The notes below the pieces were generated by a model. The model ran no database searches. It was not told the DNA's origin and saw only the letters and a program-made list of their open reading frames with translations. Position numbers and translations under genes: made by a program. Below are positions 48,718 through 56,718 of a stretch of 64,000 bases of DNA, piece after piece (within the stretch, counting starts at the first letter, position 1; the number at the start of each line of letters is the position of its first letter). The stretch comes from Methylococcus capsulatus str. Texas = ATCC 19069. GTDB taxonomy: Bacteria > Pseudomonadota > Gammaproteobacteria > Methylococcales > Methylococcaceae. The stretch spans positions 1 through 64,000 of the forward strand of contig NZ_AUKJ01000019.1 in NCBI RefSeq assembly GCF_000424685.1, in the 5' to 3' direction.

Positions 48718-50903
48718 TGGCAGACGTCATTTGGCTCGATTACAACGACGCCCCCGAACAGCATGGCGAGACGCCCTCCGACACCGAGGCGTTGCGCCGG
48801 GGCCTGCTCGACCGCCTGGAGGCCGTGCTGCTCTACCTGTTCCCGCAGGGCCGCATCCGCGGCGGCAGGTTCTACGTCGGCGACGTCGACGGCAACCGGG
48901 GCAAGAGCCTGGTGGTCGAGCTCGAGGGCGAGCGGCGCGGTTTGTGGAAGGACTTCGCCTCCGACGAAGGCGGAGACGTCATCGATCTATGGGCGCGCTC
49001 GCGCGGCCTTTCCGCGCGGCACGACTTTCCCCGCCTCGCGGACGAGATCCGCCGATGGCTCGGGATCGCGACGCCCACTCGCCCACCCGAACCCCGATCC
49101 AAAATCCGCAGCGCGCCAGTCGACGAACTCGGCCCGTACACCGCCAAGTGGGACTACCTTACGGCGGACGGTCGGCTCATCGCCTGCGTCTACCGCTACG
49201 ACCCGCCCACCGGCAAGGAGTACCGCCCCTGGGACGTGCGCGCCCGCATGTGGCGCGCCCCCGACCCGCGTCCGCTCTACAACCTGCCAGCCGTGGCCGA
49301 GGCGCGCGAGGTGGTGCTGGTCGAGGGCGAGAAGGCGGCTTGCGCCCTGATCGGGACGGGCATCACGGCGACCACGGCCATGAACGGCGCGCGGGCGCCG
49401 ATCGACAAGACCGACTGGACGCCGCTCGCGGGCAAGCACGTGCTGGTCTGGCCGGATCGCGATGCGCCCGGTTGGGACTACGCGGAGAACGCCGCCCGTG
49501 CCTGCGTGACGGCGGGCGCGGCGTCGGTCGCCATCCTCGTGCCGCCCATGGACAAACCGGACAAGTGGGACGCGGCCGACGCCGTGGCCGAGGGCTTCGA
49601 TTGCGCCGCGTTCGTGCATGAGGGCGAGCGCAGGGTCGTGAAGACCGCCGCCCCCGGGCTCCCGACCTTCACCCTGGGCATGCTGCTGGACGACGACTCG
49701 CCCCTGCCGGCGGATCTCGTCGCGCCGCGCGTGCTGACCCCGGGCGGGATGCTCGTCTTCGGCGGCGCGCCCAAGGTCGGCAAGAGCGACTTCCTGCTGG
49801 CCTGGCTCACGCACATGGCCGCGGGCGCGACCTTCCTCGCCATGACACCGCCGCGCCCGCTGCGGGTGTTCTACCTGCAAGCCGAGGTGCAGTACCACTA
49901 CCTGCGCGAGCGCGTGAAGGAGATCCGCCTCCCGCCCAGTCGCCTGGGTGCGGCACGCGCCAACTTCGTCGCCACGCCCCAGCTGCGCCTGGTGCTGGAC
50001 GACGCCGGGATCAATCAGGTCATCCCCGCCATCGCGCAGGCCTTCGGCGGCGAGCCGCCCGACATCATCGCCATCGATCCCATCCGCAATGTCTTCGACG
50101 GCGGGGACGCGGGCGGCGAGAACGACAACGCCGCCATGCTGTTCTTCCTGTCACAGCGGGTCGAGCGCCTGCGCGATGCGGTGAACCCGGACGCCGGCGT
50201 CGTGCTGACCCACCACACCAAGAAGCTCGGCAAGAAGCAGTTCGAGGAGGACCCGTTCCAGGCCCTGGCCGGGGCCGGGAGTCTGCGCGGCTACTACACC
50301 ACCGGCATGCTGCTGTTTCGCCCGGACGAGACACGCACCACGCGCCAGCTGATCTTCGAGTTGCGCAACGGCGCGGCCATCCCCTCGATGCACGTGGACA
50401 AGATCCGCGGCGAGTGGCGGGAGGTCGATGCCAACGAGCGGCTGGTGATGAAGGACTACGGCGAGCGCCTCGATGCCGAGCGCCGGCGCAAGCGCGACGC
50501 CATCCTGCAGATCCTGTTCGACGAGGCGGCCCAGGGGCGCTGCTACACCGCCAACCAGTTCGCGGAAAGCTTCGAGGGCAAGGCGGGGCTCGGCGGCGAG
50601 CGCACCATCCGCGAGCGCCTCTCCGCGCTCTCGACCCAGGGCTACATCAAGTACTTCCGCAACGCGCAGGACTACGGCCTGCCGCCCGCCCGCACCAAGT
50701 TCGGCTACCTGTGCGTCGAGGCGATGGTGCTGCGCTCGGTCGTCGGCGAGCCCGATCCAGACACCGGCGAAGTGTCGCTGCGCGAACTGCCGGTGCTGCC
50801 CACCCACTTCAAATGCCCGCAATCGGGGGCCGCGCTGCCGGTCGAGAACCCCGAGGTGTGGGTTTACCAAGACGACCTGAACGACCCCGAGGAGCCCGCA
50901 TGA
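48717..50903 (+). CDS. phage primase-helicase (TOPRIM plus RepA-like ATPase)
   Basis: The 728-residue replication protein has an N-terminal primase-like region. A TOPRIM-type domain follows (VVLVEGEKAACALIGTGITA near 200, HVLVWPDRDAPGWDYAENAA near 240). A RepA-like AAA ATPase comes next, with Walker A GGAPKVGKSD around residue 349 and Walker B IIAIDPIRNVFDGG near 450. The C-terminal 180 residues include a winged-helix-like AESFEGKAGLGGERTIRERL. The start TGATG overlaps the broken nuclease stop by one base. It is the central replication gene, next to an iteron-like repeat cluster. Confidence 0.87.
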   Translation: MADVIWLDYNDAPEQHGETPSDTEALRRGLLDRLEAVLLYLFPQGRIRGGRFYVGDVDGNRGKSLVVELEGERRGLWKDFASDEGGDVIDLWARSRGLSARHDFPRLADEIRRWLGIATPTRPPEPRSKIRSAPVDELGPYTAKWDYLTADGRLIACVYRYDPPTGKEYRPWDVRARMWRAPDPRPLYNLPAVAEAREVVLVEGEKAACALIGTGITATTAMNGARAPIDKTDWTPLAGKHVLVWPDRDAPGWDYAENAARACVTAGAASVAILVPPMDKPDKWDAADAVAEGFDCAAFVHEGERRVVKTAAPGLPTFTLGMLLDDDSPLPADLVAPRVLTPGGMLVFGGAPKVGKSDFLLAWLTHMAAGATFLAMTPPRPLRVFYLQAEVQYHYLRERVKEIRLPPSRLGAARANFVATPQLRLVLDDAGINQVIPAIAQAFGGEPPDIIAIDPIRNVFDGGDAGGENDNAAMLFFLSQRVERLRDAVNPDAGVVLTHHTKKLGKKQFEEDPFQALAGAGSLRGYYTTGMLLFRPDETRTTRQLIFELRNGAAIPSMHVDKIRGEWREVDANERLVMKDYGERLDAERRRKRDAILQILFDEAAQGRCYTANQFAESFEGKAGLGGERTIRERLSALSTQGYIKYFRNAQDYGLPPARTKFGYLCVEAMVLRSVVGEPDPDTGEVSLRELPVLPTHFKCPQSGAALPVENPEVWVYQDDLNDPEEPA

Positions 50904-51679
50904 ACACGCACAGCCAAGTTGGCAAAACCGCTGCCAACTTCCCCCCGATTTTCAGAGACGTTGGCAAGTTGGCAAACGCCTGCCAACTTGAATCCCATAC
51001 TGATCAACGCGTTAGGGAGTTGTCGGCAGATTGGCAAGTTGGCAAGGCTGCCAACTTGCCAACTTCCCCAAACCCGCGTGGTTGCTGGGTTTCCGGAGAT
51101 TTCCAAGTTGGCGAAAACTCCCTCCCCCCTACGGGGGGAGAGGAACACGCGGTGTCCTCTCCCCCGACCCGTCGGGGTCTGCCCGGCATCGACGGTCGGG
51201 ATCGGGGACCGGGCACGGCCATCCTGAGCCTCGACCTGGGCACCCGGACCGGCTGGGCGCTGCTCGGCCGTGACGGCTCCATCACCAGCGGCTCGGAGTC
51301 CTTCAAGCCCCGGCGCTTCGAGGGCGGCGGCATGCGTTATCTGCGCTTCAAGCGCTGGCTCACCGAGGTCAAGCCATCGGCGGACGGGCTGGATGCGGTG
51401 TACTTCGAGGAGGTCCGCCGCCACGCCGGAGTGGATGCCGCCCACGCCTACGGCGGCTTCATGGCCCAGCTGACCGCCTGGTGCGAGCACCACGGCATCC
51501 CGTACCAGGGCGTTCCGGTGGGCACGATCAAGAAGCACGCCACCGGCAAGGGCAATGCCGGCAAGCAGGAGATGGTGGCCGCCATGCAGGCCTTGGGTTT
51601 CCGGCCCGAGGACGACAACGAGGCCGACGCGCTGGCACTGCTGATGTGGGCGATCGCGACGCAGGAGGTGCCGGCATGA
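50900..51679 (+). CDS. RuvC-like Holliday-junction resolvase
   Basis: The RNase-H-fold core begins ILSLDLGTRTGWALLGRDGS near residue 108 and continues VYFEEVRRHAGVDAAHAYGG, GVPVGTIKKHATGKGNAGKQ and FRPEDDNEADALALLMWAIA, with the acidic residues of RuvC resolvases. ATG 50900 overlaps the primase stop, but the first 84 residues are translated repeats. GTG 51152, preceded by AGAGGAA, would give 175 residues, the usual RuvC length, and is a serious alternative start. It probably resolves replication or recombination junctions before packaging. Confidence 0.85.
   Translation: MNTHSQVGKTAANFPPIFRDVGKLANACQLESHTDQRVRELSADWQVGKAANLPTSPNPRGCWVSGDFQVGENSLPPTGGEEHAVSSPPTRRGLPGIDGRDRGPGTAILSLDLGTRTGWALLGRDGSITSGSESFKPRRFEGGGMRYLRFKRWLTEVKPSADGLDAVYFEEVRRHAGVDAAHAYGGFMAQLTAWCEHHGIPYQGVPVGTIKKHATGKGNAGKQEMVAAMQALGFRPEDDNEADALALLMWAIATQEVPA
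50916..51112. repeat. iteron-like cluster of AAGTTGGCA inverted repeats, candidate phage replication origin
   Basis: Three inverted repeats of the same word occur: AAGTTGGCA/TGCCAACTT at 50916-50924/50932-50940, the same at 50966-50974/50981-50989, and a 14-bp arm pair TTGGCAAGTTGGCA/TGCCAACTTGCCAA at 51031-51044/51049-51062. A half copy CAAGTTGGC lies at 51104. They follow the primase-helicase gene directly. Confidence 0.72.
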
Positions 51680-51891
51680 ATGCACCCAGCCCCAACTATC
51701 GTTGCCCCCTCGGGCGCCTGCAACCGACTCGCCCGGACGTCGATGCCATAAAACGCGACGGCTGGCGGGACCAGGGCATCCTGGTGGTCTCGCTCGACGA
51801 CGAGCGGCTCGACTGGATCGAGCGGGAGCTGGTGAAGCGCATCGGCGAGCGGCTCTACGGTCGCCAGGGAGACGGCCATGTGGAGCGTTGA
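51676..51891 (+). CDS. small phage protein, unknown function (71 residues)
   Basis: Starts ATG at 51676, overlapping the RuvC stop by four bases. MNAPSPNYRCPLGRLQPTRP leads into a helical GILVVSLDDERLDWIERELV segment. No family is recognised. It overlaps the next gene by 14 bases. Confidence 0.65.
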   Translation: MNAPSPNYRCPLGRLQPTRPDVDAIKRDGWRDQGILVVSLDDERLDWIERELVKRIGERLYGRQGDGHVER

Positions 51892-52273
51892 CGACGTCGC
51901 CGAGCGCTTCCGGGAGGCCGCCCAGACCGCGCGGCGTCTGCCGCCGGTACGCGTCCAGGGCTACTTCAACACCTGGCCGGCCATCCTGCGCCAGCCGTGG
52001 GAGACCTACTCGGGCGACGACGTGCTGTACCGCTTTCCGCCCGACCCGGCCGCCATCGACCGCATGGAGGAGACGATGCGCTGGGTGCTGTGGCTCACCG
52101 AGGAGCAGCGCCATCTCGTCTGGATGCGCGCCGAGGAACGCGGGTGGCGGGAGATCTGCCGGCGCTTCGGCTGCGACCGCACTACGGCCTGGCGGCGGTG
52201 GCAGAAGGCGCTCGACATCGTCGCCTGCCGTCTGAACGAGCAGACCCGCCGGAACGTGGCCAGCCTTTCATGA
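51878..52273 (+). CDS. DUF6362-like phage protein
   Basis: The 131-residue protein contains RLPPVRVQGYFNTWPAI, METMRWVLWLTEEQRHLVWM and ERGWREICRRFGCDRTTAWR. The latter is a helix-turn-helix resembling sigma-factor-like region 4 as in the DUF6362 phage family. It is the last gene of the early operon before the hairpin region and methyltransferases. A late-gene activator role is possible by position. Confidence 0.8.
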   Translation: MWSVDDVAERFREAAQTARRLPPVRVQGYFNTWPAILRQPWETYSGDDVLYRFPPDPAAIDRMEETMRWVLWLTEEQRHLVWMRAEERGWREICRRFGCDRTTAWRRWQKALDIVACRLNEQTRRNVASLS

Positions 52274-52414
52274 GTGAAGTTGCGGGTCGTTTCCAAAGTG
52301 ATCCAAGCCATGCGGGCGGATGCGGAACGATGCCGGTTTCGAGCCATTTTGGACGTGCAACACTTCACCCGTTTTTGCGCTAGGATTTCGCTAACCTCGC
52401 GAGAGAAGCATGTG

Positions 52415-52444
52415 CGAAGGCCACGGAGCGATCCGTGGCCTTCG
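52415..52444 (+). terminator. perfect 13-bp hairpin, early-operon terminator
   Basis: CGAAGGCCACGGA and TCCGTGGCCTTCG pair perfectly around GCGA, followed by a weak TCGTTTCT tract, about 140 bases after the last early gene. Confidence 0.6.
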
Positions 52445-52544
52445 TCGTTTCTGCCTTCGCGATCCGACCCGCCGAGCGCGATGGGTCCTTCCTGGCCGAA
52501 AAGCCATGCGGGGGGCGCGAGCGCGATGCTTTTCTAGCGTCAGA

Positions 52545-52648
52545 GTGCAAACCGGGGTTTGCACGGTTTGCGGTTTGCAGGCCCCATCCCTGGGGCCTGC
52601 CGCTTCGCGGTCAGCCTGCGGCTGTCCAAATCCGCTCCAGGCGGATTT
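52545..52648. repeat. stack of three perfect hairpins upstream of the first methyltransferase
   Basis: GTGCAAACC/GGTTTGCAC (52545-52564), GCAGGCCCCA/TGGGGCCTGC (52577-52600) and AAATCCGC/GCGGATTT (52628-52648) are all perfect. GGTTTGC also occurs three times in direct repeat (52556, 52565, 52572). The 52274-52723 gap otherwise holds only the two terminator-like hairpins. Confidence 0.65.
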
Positions 52649-52672
52649 GTGCACTCCCCGATACACATCACG

Positions 52673-52709
52673 AGCCCGCCCACGGTTCTCCGTCGGCGGG
52701 CTTTCCATT
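52673..52709 (+). terminator. terminator-like hairpin just before the first methyltransferase
   Basis: AGCCCGCC pairs with GGCGGGCT, and inside it ACGG pairs with CCGT around TTCT; TTCCATTT follows. It ends 15 bases before the presumed methyltransferase start. Confidence 0.55.
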
Positions 52710-52723
52710 TCGAGGTTCCGATC

Positions 52724-54145
52724 CTGAACACGCTCAACGTCGAGTACCGCAAGGTCGAGACGCTGATTCCCTACGCCCGCAATCCGCGCACGCACAGCGA
52801 CGAGCAGGTCGCGCGCATCGCCGCCAGCATCGCCGAGTTCGGCTGGACCAACCCGATCCTGGTCGATGGCGACCATGGTGTGATCGCCGGCCATGGCCGA
52901 CTGCTGGCCGCACGCAAGCTGGGGCTGACCGAGGTGCCGGTGATCGAGCTCGCGCACCTCACCCCGGCGCAGAAGCGCGCCTATGTGATCGCCGACAACC
53001 GGCTCGCGCTCGATGCCGGCTGGGATGAGGCCATGTTGGCGCTGGAGTTCGCGGAGCTGGCCGACGCCGGCTTCGATCTGGACCTGACCGGCTTCTCGGC
53101 CTCCGAGATCGAAGGCCTGCTCGATCAGATCGAGGAGACGGAACCGGCAGCCGATGAGGACGAGCGTGCACCGGAAGGCGACGCGGACGAGGACGACGTC
53201 ACGCCGCCCACGGTTGCGGTCACGCGGCCCGGCGACTTGTGGCTGCTGGGCGAACACCGGCTGCTCTGCGCCGACAGCAGCGACGCTGCCGCCGTCGCGC
53301 GCCTCATCAATGGCGAGCGCGCTCACCTGCTCTTCACCAGCCCGCCCTACGCGAACCAGCGCGACTACACCACCGGCGGAATCGTTGACTGGAACGCGCT
53401 CATGCAGGGCGTGTTCGGCACCGCCCGCGGCGCGTTGCGCGAGGACGCGCAAATCCTGGTCAACCTCGGCCTCGTCCATCGCGACGGTGAGTGGCAGCCG
53501 TACTGGGACGGCTGGATCGAATGGATGCGGGGCCAGGGCTGGCGCCGCTTCGGCTGGTACGTCTGGGATCAGTCGGTGACCGTGCCCGGCGACTGGGCCG
53601 GGCGCCTCGCGCCCCGGCACGAGTTCGTCTTTCATTTCAACCGCCAGGCGCGCAAGCCGAACAAGATCGTGCCCTGCAAGTGGGCAGGCCACGAGACACA
53701 CCTGCGCGCCGACGGCTCCTCCACCGCGATGCGCGCCAAGGACGGTAAGGTCGGCGAATGGAACCACGCCGGACAGCCCACGCAGGAGTTCCGCATCCCG
53801 GATTCCGTCGTCGAGGTGACGCGCCAGCGCGGCCGCATAGGTGAGGGAATCGACCATCCGGCGGTGTTCCCGCTGGGCCTACCGAAGTTCTTCATCGAGG
53901 CCTACACCGACGCGGGCGAGATCGTCTTCGAGCCGTTCTCCGGCGGCGGCACCACGCTGCTGGCCGGGCAACTCACCGACCGCAAAGTGCGCGCCATCGA
54001 GCTCGCGCCCGAGTACGTCGACGTCGCGCTGCGCCGCTGGCTGCAGCACCACCCGGGCATGGAGCCGGTGCTCGCGACCACCGGCCAGCCCTTCGCCGAG
54101 GTTACTGCCGAGCGCTTGGGCGAGACGGCGGAGGCGGCCGCATGA
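52724..54145 (+). CDS. ParB-domain / DNA methyltransferase fusion 1
   Basis: An N-terminal ParB/Srx-like domain (VETLIPYARNPRTHSDEQVA, DGDHGVIAGHGRLLAARKLG) is fused to a class-beta methyltransferase. That part has TSPPYANQRDY as the catalytic motif near residue 205 and FEPFSGGGTTLLAGQL as the SAM-binding motif near 405. The start is unclear. Relatives open with M-x-TLNVEYRKVE, but here that position (52724) is CTG, and a GTG at 52649 would lie upstream of a terminator-like hairpin. About 473 residues result. It overlaps the second methyltransferase by four bases and probably modifies phage DNA against host restriction. Confidence 0.82.
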   Translation: MNTLNVEYRKVETLIPYARNPRTHSDEQVARIAASIAEFGWTNPILVDGDHGVIAGHGRLLAARKLGLTEVPVIELAHLTPAQKRAYVIADNRLALDAGWDEAMLALEFAELADAGFDLDLTGFSASEIEGLLDQIEETEPAADEDERAPEGDADEDDVTPPTVAVTRPGDLWLLGEHRLLCADSSDAAAVARLINGERAHLLFTSPPYANQRDYTTGGIVDWNALMQGVFGTARGALREDAQILVNLGLVHRDGEWQPYWDGWIEWMRGQGWRRFGWYVWDQSVTVPGDWAGRLAPRHEFVFHFNRQARKPNKIVPCKWAGHETHLRADGSSTAMRAKDGKVGEWNHAGQPTQEFRIPDSVVEVTRQRGRIGEGIDHPAVFPLGLPKFFIEAYTDAGEIVFEPFSGGGTTLLAGQLTDRKVRAIELAPEYVDVALRRWLQHHPGMEPVLATTGQPFAEVTAERLGETAEAAA

Positions 54146-55407
54146 ACTGGCTCGCCGAGCGCATCGAGCACTGGCCGATGGACAAGCTACTGCCCTACGC
54201 GCGGAACGCCCGCCAGCACTCGGACGAGCAGATCGCCCAGATCGCGGCATCCATCGCGGAGTTCGGCTTCGTCAATCCCTGCCTGGTCGGCGCCGACGGT
54301 GTGCTGGTCGCGGGCCATGGGCGGCTCGCCGCCGCGCGCAAGCTGGGCCTGTCAACCGTGCCGGTGGTGGTGCTCGATCACCTGACGCCCACCCAACGAC
54401 GGGCACTGGTGCTCGCGGACAACCGCCTCGCGGAGCTCTCGACTTGGGACAACGACCTGCTGCGCATCGAACTGGAGGCGCTGCAGGACGATGGCTTCGA
54501 TCTCGACCTGACCGGTTTCGATGCCGATGCGCTGGCCGACCTACTCGCCGGTGAGGAGCCCGAGCACGAAGGCCAGACCGAGGATGACGCCGTCCCGGAG
54601 ATGCCGGAAGAGCCGGTGTCCAAGCCGGGCGACGTCTGGCGGCTGGGGCCGCACCGCCTGGTCTGCGGCGATGCGACCACGGCCGAGACATACGTGAAGC
54701 TGTTCCCGCACGGCGAGCGGGCGGACATGGTCTTCACCGATCCGCCGTACAACGTGAACTACGCCAACAGCGCCAAGGACAAGCTGCGGGGCAAGTACCG
54801 TCCCATTCTCAACGACGCGCTCGGCGCAGGCTTTCACGACTTTCTCTACGACGCGCTGTCGCTGCTCGTTGCCCACACGCGCGGCGCGATCTACGTCGCC
54901 ATGTCGTCGAGCGAGCTCGACAACCTGCAGGCGGCGTTCCGCTCTGCCGGCGGCCACTGGTCCACGTTCATCATCTGGGCGAAGAACACCTTCACGCTGG
55001 GCCGCGCCGACTACCAGCGCCAGTACGAGCCGATCCTCTACGGTTGGCCCGAGGGCGCGGAGCGCCACTGGTGCGGCGACCGCGACCAGGGCGACGTCTG
55101 GCAGATCAAGAAGCCGCAGAAGAACGACCTGCACCCGACCATGAAGCCGGTGGAGTTGGTCGAACGGGCGATCCGCAATTCGAGTCGTCCCGGCGATGTG
55201 GTACTTGACCCCTTCGGCGGTTCAGGCACCACCCTGATCGCCGCCGAGAAGTCGGGGCGCGTGGCGCGCCTGATCGAACTCGACCCGAAGTATGCGGACG
55301 TGATCGTGCGGCGCTGGCAGGACTGGACGGGCAAGCAGACCACCCGCGAATCGGATGGCCTGGCGTTCGATCAGGCGGCGACTTCCTCCTCGACGATCTC
55401 GCAGTGA
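54142..55407 (+). CDS. ParB-domain / DNA methyltransferase fusion 2
   Basis: The 421-residue protein repeats the architecture of its neighbour: an N-terminal ParB-like domain (MDKLLPYARNARQHSDEQIA, DGVLVAGHGRLAAARKLGLS), then a methyltransferase with FTDPPYNVNYANSAKD (DPPY, N6-adenine or N4-cytosine type) near residue 198 and LDPFGGSGTTLIAAEKSG near 355. Its ATG overlaps the stop of fusion 1. The different catalytic motifs (TSPPY versus DPPY) imply two specificities. Its 3' end overlaps the convergent 122-residue gene by 37 bases. Confidence 0.92.
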   Translation: MNWLAERIEHWPMDKLLPYARNARQHSDEQIAQIAASIAEFGFVNPCLVGADGVLVAGHGRLAAARKLGLSTVPVVVLDHLTPTQRRALVLADNRLAELSTWDNDLLRIELEALQDDGFDLDLTGFDADALADLLAGEEPEHEGQTEDDAVPEMPEEPVSKPGDVWRLGPHRLVCGDATTAETYVKLFPHGERADMVFTDPPYNVNYANSAKDKLRGKYRPILNDALGAGFHDFLYDALSLLVAHTRGAIYVAMSSSELDNLQAAFRSAGGHWSTFIIWAKNTFTLGRADYQRQYEPILYGWPEGAERHWCGDRDQGDVWQIKKPQKNDLHPTMKPVELVERAIRNSSRPGDVVLDPFGGSGTTLIAAEKSGRVARLIELDPKYADVIVRRWQDWTGKQTTRESDGLAFDQAATSSSTISQ

Positions 55408-55739
55408 ATCACGAACCCGGTCAGATAAGGCAGCCCGCGCGGGATGCCGTAGTCCTTACTGGTGCGGCGTCCGATGGTCCATTCCATCCACTGCCGGGTG
55501 GCGGCGCGGATCGCGTCGTGGAGGGCATGGCCCGCATGCATGCGGTTGAGGACTTCGTCCGCGAAGTGGCGTCCGTGGCGGCTGTCGAGGAAGGCCCGCA
55601 CCGCTTCGAAGGGCTGTCCCGTGGCGTCGGAGATGGCGTTCATCGCGATGGGCCAGGCGGCTTGCGCGTGCGCGTCCATCGTGCCCCAGAAGCCCCAGTC
55701 TTCGTTGCGGGTGACGGGGATCGTTTTGGCGGTGGTCAT
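55371..55739 (-). CDS. accessory prophage protein, unknown function (122 residues)
   Basis: Begins MTTAKTIPVTRNEDWGFWGT at 55739 after GAAGGAAAC. It contains AHAQAAWPIAMNAISDATGQ, FEAVRAFLDSRHGRHFADEV and a Trp/Arg-rich end (RQWMEWTIGRRTSKDYGIPR). No function is known; similar short proteins occur in prophages and plasmids. It is transcribed against the surrounding phage genes, and a repeated block ends 34 bases before its start. Confidence 0.75.
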   Translation of the reverse strand: MTTAKTIPVTRNEDWGFWGTMDAHAQAAWPIAMNAISDATGQPFEAVRAFLDSRHGRHFADEVLNRMHAGHALHDAIRAATRQWMEWTIGRRTSKDYGIPRGLPYLTGFVIHCEIVEEEVAA

Positions 55740-55773
55740 CGTTGTTTCCTTCGTTGATCGTTGCGACACACGT

Positions 55774-55805
55774 ATGAACGCGCTGTTCGATCGGGAAGCC
55801 AAGCT
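55774..55805 (-). repeat. repeated leader block, copy 2
   Basis: On the minus strand AGCTTGGCTTCCCGATCGAA and then CAGCGCGTTCAT, ending 34 bases before the start at 55739. Confidence 0.75.
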
Positions 55806-55810
55806 CAATC

Positions 55811-56023
55811 TCAATCCTCTCGCATCGCCTGCTGGCGACCGGTTACGGCGGCCAGCTTGGCGCGGGCCGACGCGCTTTCCCAGTGGCAGGGTCCGTTGCC
55901 GTGCGCAGCCTCTTCGCTCCAGCGGGCCAGGATTTCGTCATCGCTCCAGCCCTTGGCGGTGAGGTAGGCGTAGTCGTCGGCGTCGTAGTTGCTGTGGGTG
56001 AGGATGGCGCGAGTGGGTTTCAT
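55811..56023 (-). CDS. accessory prophage protein, unknown function (70 residues)
   Basis: A 70-residue protein starting MKPTRAILTHSNYDADDYAY at 56023, followed by LTAKGWSDDEILARWSEEAA and a basic C-terminus. No family is recognised. It belongs to the four-gene minus-strand accessory cluster; AAGGAG precedes the start, and a repeated block ends 36 bases upstream. Confidence 0.7.
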   Translation of the reverse strand: MKPTRAILTHSNYDADDYAYLTAKGWSDDEILARWSEEAAHGNGPCHWESASARAKLAAVTGRQQAMRED

Positions 56024-56059
56024 GCTGTGCTCCTTAGCGTGGATGGTTGCGACACCCGT

Positions 56060-56090
56060 ATGAACGCGCTGCCGGCGCGGGAAGCCAAGC
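56060..56090 (-). repeat. repeated leader block, copy 3
   Basis: On the minus strand GCTTGGCTTCCCGCGCCGG, then CAGCGCGTTCAT, ending 36 bases before the start at 56023. The outer arm is part of a long hairpin (56079-56109). Confidence 0.75.
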
Positions 56091-56109
56091 GTTTTCTGCT
56101 TGGCTTCCC
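56079..56109. terminator. perfect 12-bp hairpin between two accessory genes
   Basis: GGGAAGCCAAGC and GCTTGGCTTCCC pair perfectly around seven bases. It lies just after the DUF3489 gene stop on the minus strand, so it may terminate that transcript, and one arm is shared with leader copy 3. Confidence 0.5.
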
Positions 56110-56121
56110 ATTCCGATTGAA

Positions 56122-56637
56122 TCACGCGATTCGGTAGATGCGCTCGCCGCCCTCGGGCTTGTCCGAGGTGATGGTGAGGCCCAGCTTTTTCTTGAAGGCG
56201 TTGGCGAAGGTGCCGCGCACCGTGTGCGCCTGCCAGCCGGTGAGTTCGCAGATCTGGCGCACCGTCGCGCCCTCCGGGCGCCGGAGCATCGCGATGACTT
56301 GGGCCTGCTTGCTGTTCTCGCGGGTGCGGGGCTTGGTCTCGGCGCTCTGCGGTGCCCAGGTGGCTTCGGCGGCTGCGACCTCCGCCTCGAGATCCGCATC
56401 TGCCTCCACCGAGGCCGGCGCGGGACGCGGGCGCCCCAGGGCTTCGTAACCCTCGGCGGCGACGGACCAGTCGGTGCCGTCGGTGGTGATCAGGGCCCGA
56501 TTGCAGAGACCGTCCAGTACCTTCTTGCGGGCGCCGCCTTTCACGTTGTCGGGGAACCACTCGATCTTGCCACCGGTGTGCTCGACGGCGTAGGCCAGGA
56601 TGGCGTGCTGGGCGGGGGTGAGTTGGATGGTGCTCAT
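56122..56637 (-). CDS. DUF3489 domain protein
   Basis: The 171-residue protein has a C-terminal DUF3489-like domain (KQAQVIAMLRRPEGATVRQI, CELTGWQAHTVRGTFANAFK, KKLGLTITSDKPEGGERIYR), a winged helix. The N-terminal QLTPAQHAILAYAVEHTGGK region is linked to it by an acidic Ala/Glu-rich spacer. It probably binds DNA and regulates transcription. The start at 56637 is preceded by AAGGAGCAT, and a repeated block ends 34 bases upstream. Confidence 0.85.
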   Translation of the reverse strand: MSTIQLTPAQHAILAYAVEHTGGKIEWFPDNVKGGARKKVLDGLCNRALITTDGTDWSVAAEGYEALGRPRPAPASVEADADLEAEVAAAEATWAPQSAETKPRTRENSKQAQVIAMLRRPEGATVRQICELTGWQAHTVRGTFANAFKKKLGLTITSDKPEGGERIYRIA

Positions 56638-56671
56638 CTGATGCTCCTTCGTGATGGTTGATGGTGTGGTC

Positions 56672-56702
56672 ATGAACGCGCTGTTCTCTGGAGAAGCCAA
56701 GC
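56672..56702 (-). repeat. repeated leader block, copy 4
   Basis: On the minus strand GCTTGGCTTCTCCAGAGAA then CAGCGCGTTCAT, ending 34 bases before the start at 56637. Confidence 0.75.
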
Positions 56703-56718
56703 GCTTTCCGCTGCTTTC

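Noticed and set aside
48011-49621. 536-codon open frame continuing from the nuclease start
   Set aside because: After about 48420 it is out-of-frame noise over the primase-helicase; used only to place the frameshift.
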